Positions 61,717 to 64,000 of a stretch of DNA of 64,000 bases are shown in pieces. The stretch is from the NCBI GenBank assembly GCA_028097405.1, contig JAOHEK010000011.1:1-64000 (forward strand), written 5' to 3'. Under the pieces are notes generated by a model, which was not told the DNA's origin, ran no database searches, and saw nothing but the letters and a program-made list of their open reading frames with translations. This stretch comes from Paracoccaceae bacterium (GTDB lineage Bacteria; Pseudomonadota; Alphaproteobacteria; Rhodobacterales; Rhodobacteraceae). Position 1 is the first letter of the stretch; every line of letters begins with the position of its first letter. Made by a program: the position numbers and the translations under genes.

Positions 61717-63153
61717 ATGAAGCTGCTGTTTGTTGCCTCTGAATGCGCACCTTTCGTCAAGACCGGAGGGTTGGCAGATGTAATTGGCGCAGTCCCTAAG
61801 TCGCTGGCGTCTATGAATGTCAGTGTGCGGGTGTTGATCCCGGCCTATCCAGCATTGGCAACAGTTGTGGCTTCGGGTCAGACTGTGATGTCGTTCGACG
61901 ATCTGTTCGGCGGGCCCGCGCGGATCGTCGCGGCGCAGGCCGAAGGGTTGGACATGCTGCTGCTTGACGCGCCGCATCTGTATGACCGTGCTGGCAACAT
62001 CTATCTAGGTCCGGACGGGCAAGATTGGCACGACAATGATCTACGTTTTGCCGCTCTTTCGTACGCGGGGGCGCAGATCGGTCTGGATGGCCTTAGGGGT
62101 TGGAAGCCTGATGTCATCAATGCGCATGATTGGCAGGCGGGTCTAGTTCCGGCTTACATACGCCAAGACGACCGCCCATCGCCCCCCGTTGTGATGACCA
62201 TCCACAACATCGCGTTTCAGGGAATATTTGAAAGTACGCGGCTGTCTGCGCTTAGGTTGAATTCTAATCTGTTCACAAAAGATGGCGTTGAGTACTTTGG
62301 CAAAATCAGTTTTTTGAAGGCCGGATTGGCTTTGTCGCATAAGATCACCACCGTCAGCCCATCCTACGCCGCTGAACTCTTAACACCAGAGTTTGGCATG
62401 GGGCTGGACGGTCTTCTGCGCGAACGTCACCTAGACCTGCATGGTATTCTGAACGGCATCGATCTTGACGTTTGGAACCCCCAGACCGACACCAGTCTGG
62501 TTGCAACTTATTCCGTCTCGTCGCTTGCAGGAAAAAAGAAGAACCGCGCCGAGTTGGAAGCACGTTTTGGACTGTCAAAAGGCGATGGCCCGCTGTTTTG
62601 CGTTGTGAGCAGGCTTACCTCGCAAAAGGGTCTGGATATGCTTCTTGATTGCCTACCTGATCTGGTGGATCAGGGTGGCAAGCTGGCCCTGTTGGGATCG
62701 GGTGATCTTCATCTGGAACAGGCCTTTGTCGATGCATCCAACCGCTACGCTGGTTCTGTTGGCACCATCATTGGCTACGACGAAGCCTTGTCGCACCTGA
62801 TCCAAGGCGGCAGTGATGCCATTCTGATCCCTTCGCGGTTTGAGCCTTGCGGTCTGACCCAGCTTTACGGATTGCGCTATGGCACACTGCCGATTGTTGC
62901 GCGCACAGGCGGGTTGGCGGACACGGTGATTGACGCAAATGATGCGGCACTACACTCTGAATGTGCCACAGGCATCCAATTCGCACCGATCAATGCCATC
63001 ATGTTCAGCCACGCGATTTCACGCACCTGCGAACTGTATGCAAAACCCAAAATTTGGACAAAAATGATGCGCCGTGCGATGCGTCATCCGGTTGGGTGGG
63101 ACCAGTCTGCAGTGGCCTACCTTGACGTCTATAATTCTGCGCAGGAGCGTTGA
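61717..63153 (+). CDS. glgA: Glycogen synthase (ADP-glucose)
   Basis: GT5 glycogen synthase. It has 478 aa, opening with MKLLFVASECAPFVKTGGLADVIGAVPKSL, which carries the ADP-glucose-binding KTGGL motif. The C-terminal nucleotide-binding segment SDAILIPSRFEPCGLTQLYGLRYGTLPIVARTGGLADTVID holds the catalytic Glu of the retaining mechanism. Confidence 0.97.
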   Translation: MKLLFVASECAPFVKTGGLADVIGAVPKSLASMNVSVRVLIPAYPALATVVASGQTVMSFDDLFGGPARIVAAQAEGLDMLLLDAPHLYDRAGNIYLGPDGQDWHDNDLRFAALSYAGAQIGLDGLRGWKPDVINAHDWQAGLVPAYIRQDDRPSPPVVMTIHNIAFQGIFESTRLSALRLNSNLFTKDGVEYFGKISFLKAGLALSHKITTVSPSYAAELLTPEFGMGLDGLLRERHLDLHGILNGIDLDVWNPQTDTSLVATYSVSSLAGKKKNRAELEARFGLSKGDGPLFCVVSRLTSQKGLDMLLDCLPDLVDQGGKLALLGSGDLHLEQAFVDASNRYAGSVGTIIGYDEALSHLIQGGSDAILIPSRFEPCGLTQLYGLRYGTLPIVARTGGLADTVIDANDAALHSECATGIQFAPINAIMFSHAISRTCELYAKPKIWTKMMRRAMRHPVGWDQSAVAYLDVYNSAQER

Positions 63154-63162
63154 GCAACCACG

Positions 63163-64000
63163 ATGTCCATTCCCGAACTTTCCAGCGGTACCCCGCACCG
63201 GCTTGGCGCGCATCACGATGGTGCGGGCGTGAACTTTGCCATCTTTTCCGCCCATGCCAGCAAGATTGAACTGTGCCTGTATTCCTCCGATGGCAAACGC
63301 GAAACGGCGCGCATTGCGCTGCCTGAGCGCACGGGTCCGGTCTGGCACGGGTATCTGGAGGGACTGCCCGTTGGCACGCTGTATGGGTATCGCGCTCACG
63401 GCACCTATGCGCCTGAATATGGCCATCGCTTCAACCCAAACAAGTTGCTGCTTGATCCTTACACCCGCGAGATATTTGGCGATTGGATAAACGATCCCGC
63501 AACACTTGGATATGACGAAACATCATCGGCAGTTGATTTGTCCTTCGACACCCGTGACAGCGCGCCGTTTGTCCCGAAATCGGTCGTTTCAGACCCGACT
63601 TTGTTTGAGGGGATGAAAAACGGTCGGCACATCAAAACAAACAAAGACTTGATCTATGAAGCCCACCCAAAGGGTGCGAGCCAAACCAATCTAGACGTGC
63701 CCCAAGCCGTTCGCGGTACCTACGAGGGCCTCGCTTCGGACGCGATGCTGGACCACCTTCAGTCGCTCGGCGTTCAAGCCATTGAACTGCTACCGATTCA
63801 CAGCTTTGTTGACGACAAATTTCTCGTTGATCGAGGTTTGCGAAACTACTGGGGTTATAATTCCATCGGCTTTTTCGCGCCGGAACCTCGCTACTTTGGA
63901 CAGGACGGGCTGAAAGGGTTCCAAGACATGGTACGGCGGTTTCACGATGCAGGCATCGAGGTTATTCTTGACGTCGTGTATAACCATACTGCCGAGGGCG
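63163..64000 (+). CDS. glgX: Glycogen debranching enzyme GlgX, 3' end outside window
   Basis: Not in the ORF track because it runs off the end. From ATG 63163 (MSIPELSSGTPHRLGAHHDGAGVNFAIFSAHASKIELCLY) the frame is open for 279 codons. The N-terminal CBM48 domain is followed by the start of the GH13 barrel: YEAHPKGAS, LGVQAIELLPIHSFVDD, NYWGYNSIGFFAPEPRYF and EVILDVVYNHTAEG (barrel region I). It hydrolyses alpha-1,6 branches of phosphorylase-limited glycogen, completing the glgPBCAX set. Confidence 0.95.
   Translation, partial: MSIPELSSGTPHRLGAHHDGAGVNFAIFSAHASKIELCLYSSDGKRETARIALPERTGPVWHGYLEGLPVGTLYGYRAHGTYAPEYGHRFNPNKLLLDPYTREIFGDWINDPATLGYDETSSAVDLSFDTRDSAPFVPKSVVSDPTLFEGMKNGRHIKTNKDLIYEAHPKGASQTNLDVPQAVRGTYEGLASDAMLDHLQSLGVQAIELLPIHSFVDDKFLVDRGLRNYWGYNSIGFFAPEPRYFGQDGLKGFQDMVRRFHDAGIEVILDVVYNHTAEG

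Overview
The window is chromosome- or chromid-type DNA from an aerobic anoxygenic phototroph of the Roseobacter group (Alphaproteobacteria, Rhodobacteraceae). It holds a complete ~45 kb photosynthesis gene cluster (PGC). Gene order, AcsF and BciA instead of BchE/BchJ, crtA (spheroidenone route) and a pufX instead of a pufC all fit that group. A Loktanella/Yoonia-like host is a guess from gene content and was not tested.

Left edge (1-2810): the 3' part of a Tn7/Tn5053-type transposon. It has a truncated tniB-like ATPase, a tniQ-like gene, a strong terminator and then an array of TnsB-site-like repeats that looks like the element's right end. This end lies about 160 bp from the first PGC gene.

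PGC part 1 (2967-24945): bchO-bchD-bchI-crtA (minus); crtI-crtB-tspO (plus); crtD-crtC (minus); crtE-crtF-bchC-bchX-bchY-bchZ-pufQ-pufB-pufA-pufL-pufM-pufX and then dxs (plus). pufB and pufA are too short for the ORF track and were read directly. PGC part 2 (24942-32489): idi-bchP-pucC-like-bchG (minus), a cytochrome c2 gene (plus), hemE (minus), hemC-bciA (plus). PGC part 3 (32486-47733), one long minus-strand series: bchF-bchN-bchB-bchH-bchL-bchM-lhaA-puhA-puhB-puhC-orf98-acsF-puhE-hemA. Together these encode ALA and tetrapyrrole steps, bacteriochlorophyll a synthesis, isoprenoid supply, carotenoids, LH1, the reaction centre and assembly factors. No LH2 (pucBA) genes are present in the window.

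Regulatory block (47750-54836): aerR/ppaA and ppsR (plus), then on the minus strand a second B12/SCHIC-type protein, a FixJ-like response regulator, a bacteriophytochrome histidine kinase and its heme oxygenase. Eleven TGT-N12-ACA PpsR/CrtJ-type operators sit in six PGC intergenic regions, five of them in pairs, so PpsR probably controls most of the cluster.

Right part (54837-64000): a 580 bp gene-poor gap with a decayed IS3-family orfA remnant and one inverted repeat; a small DUF2934 protein with a histone-H1-like tail; then a glycogen operon glgP-glgB-glgC-glgA-glgX, with glgX running off the window end.
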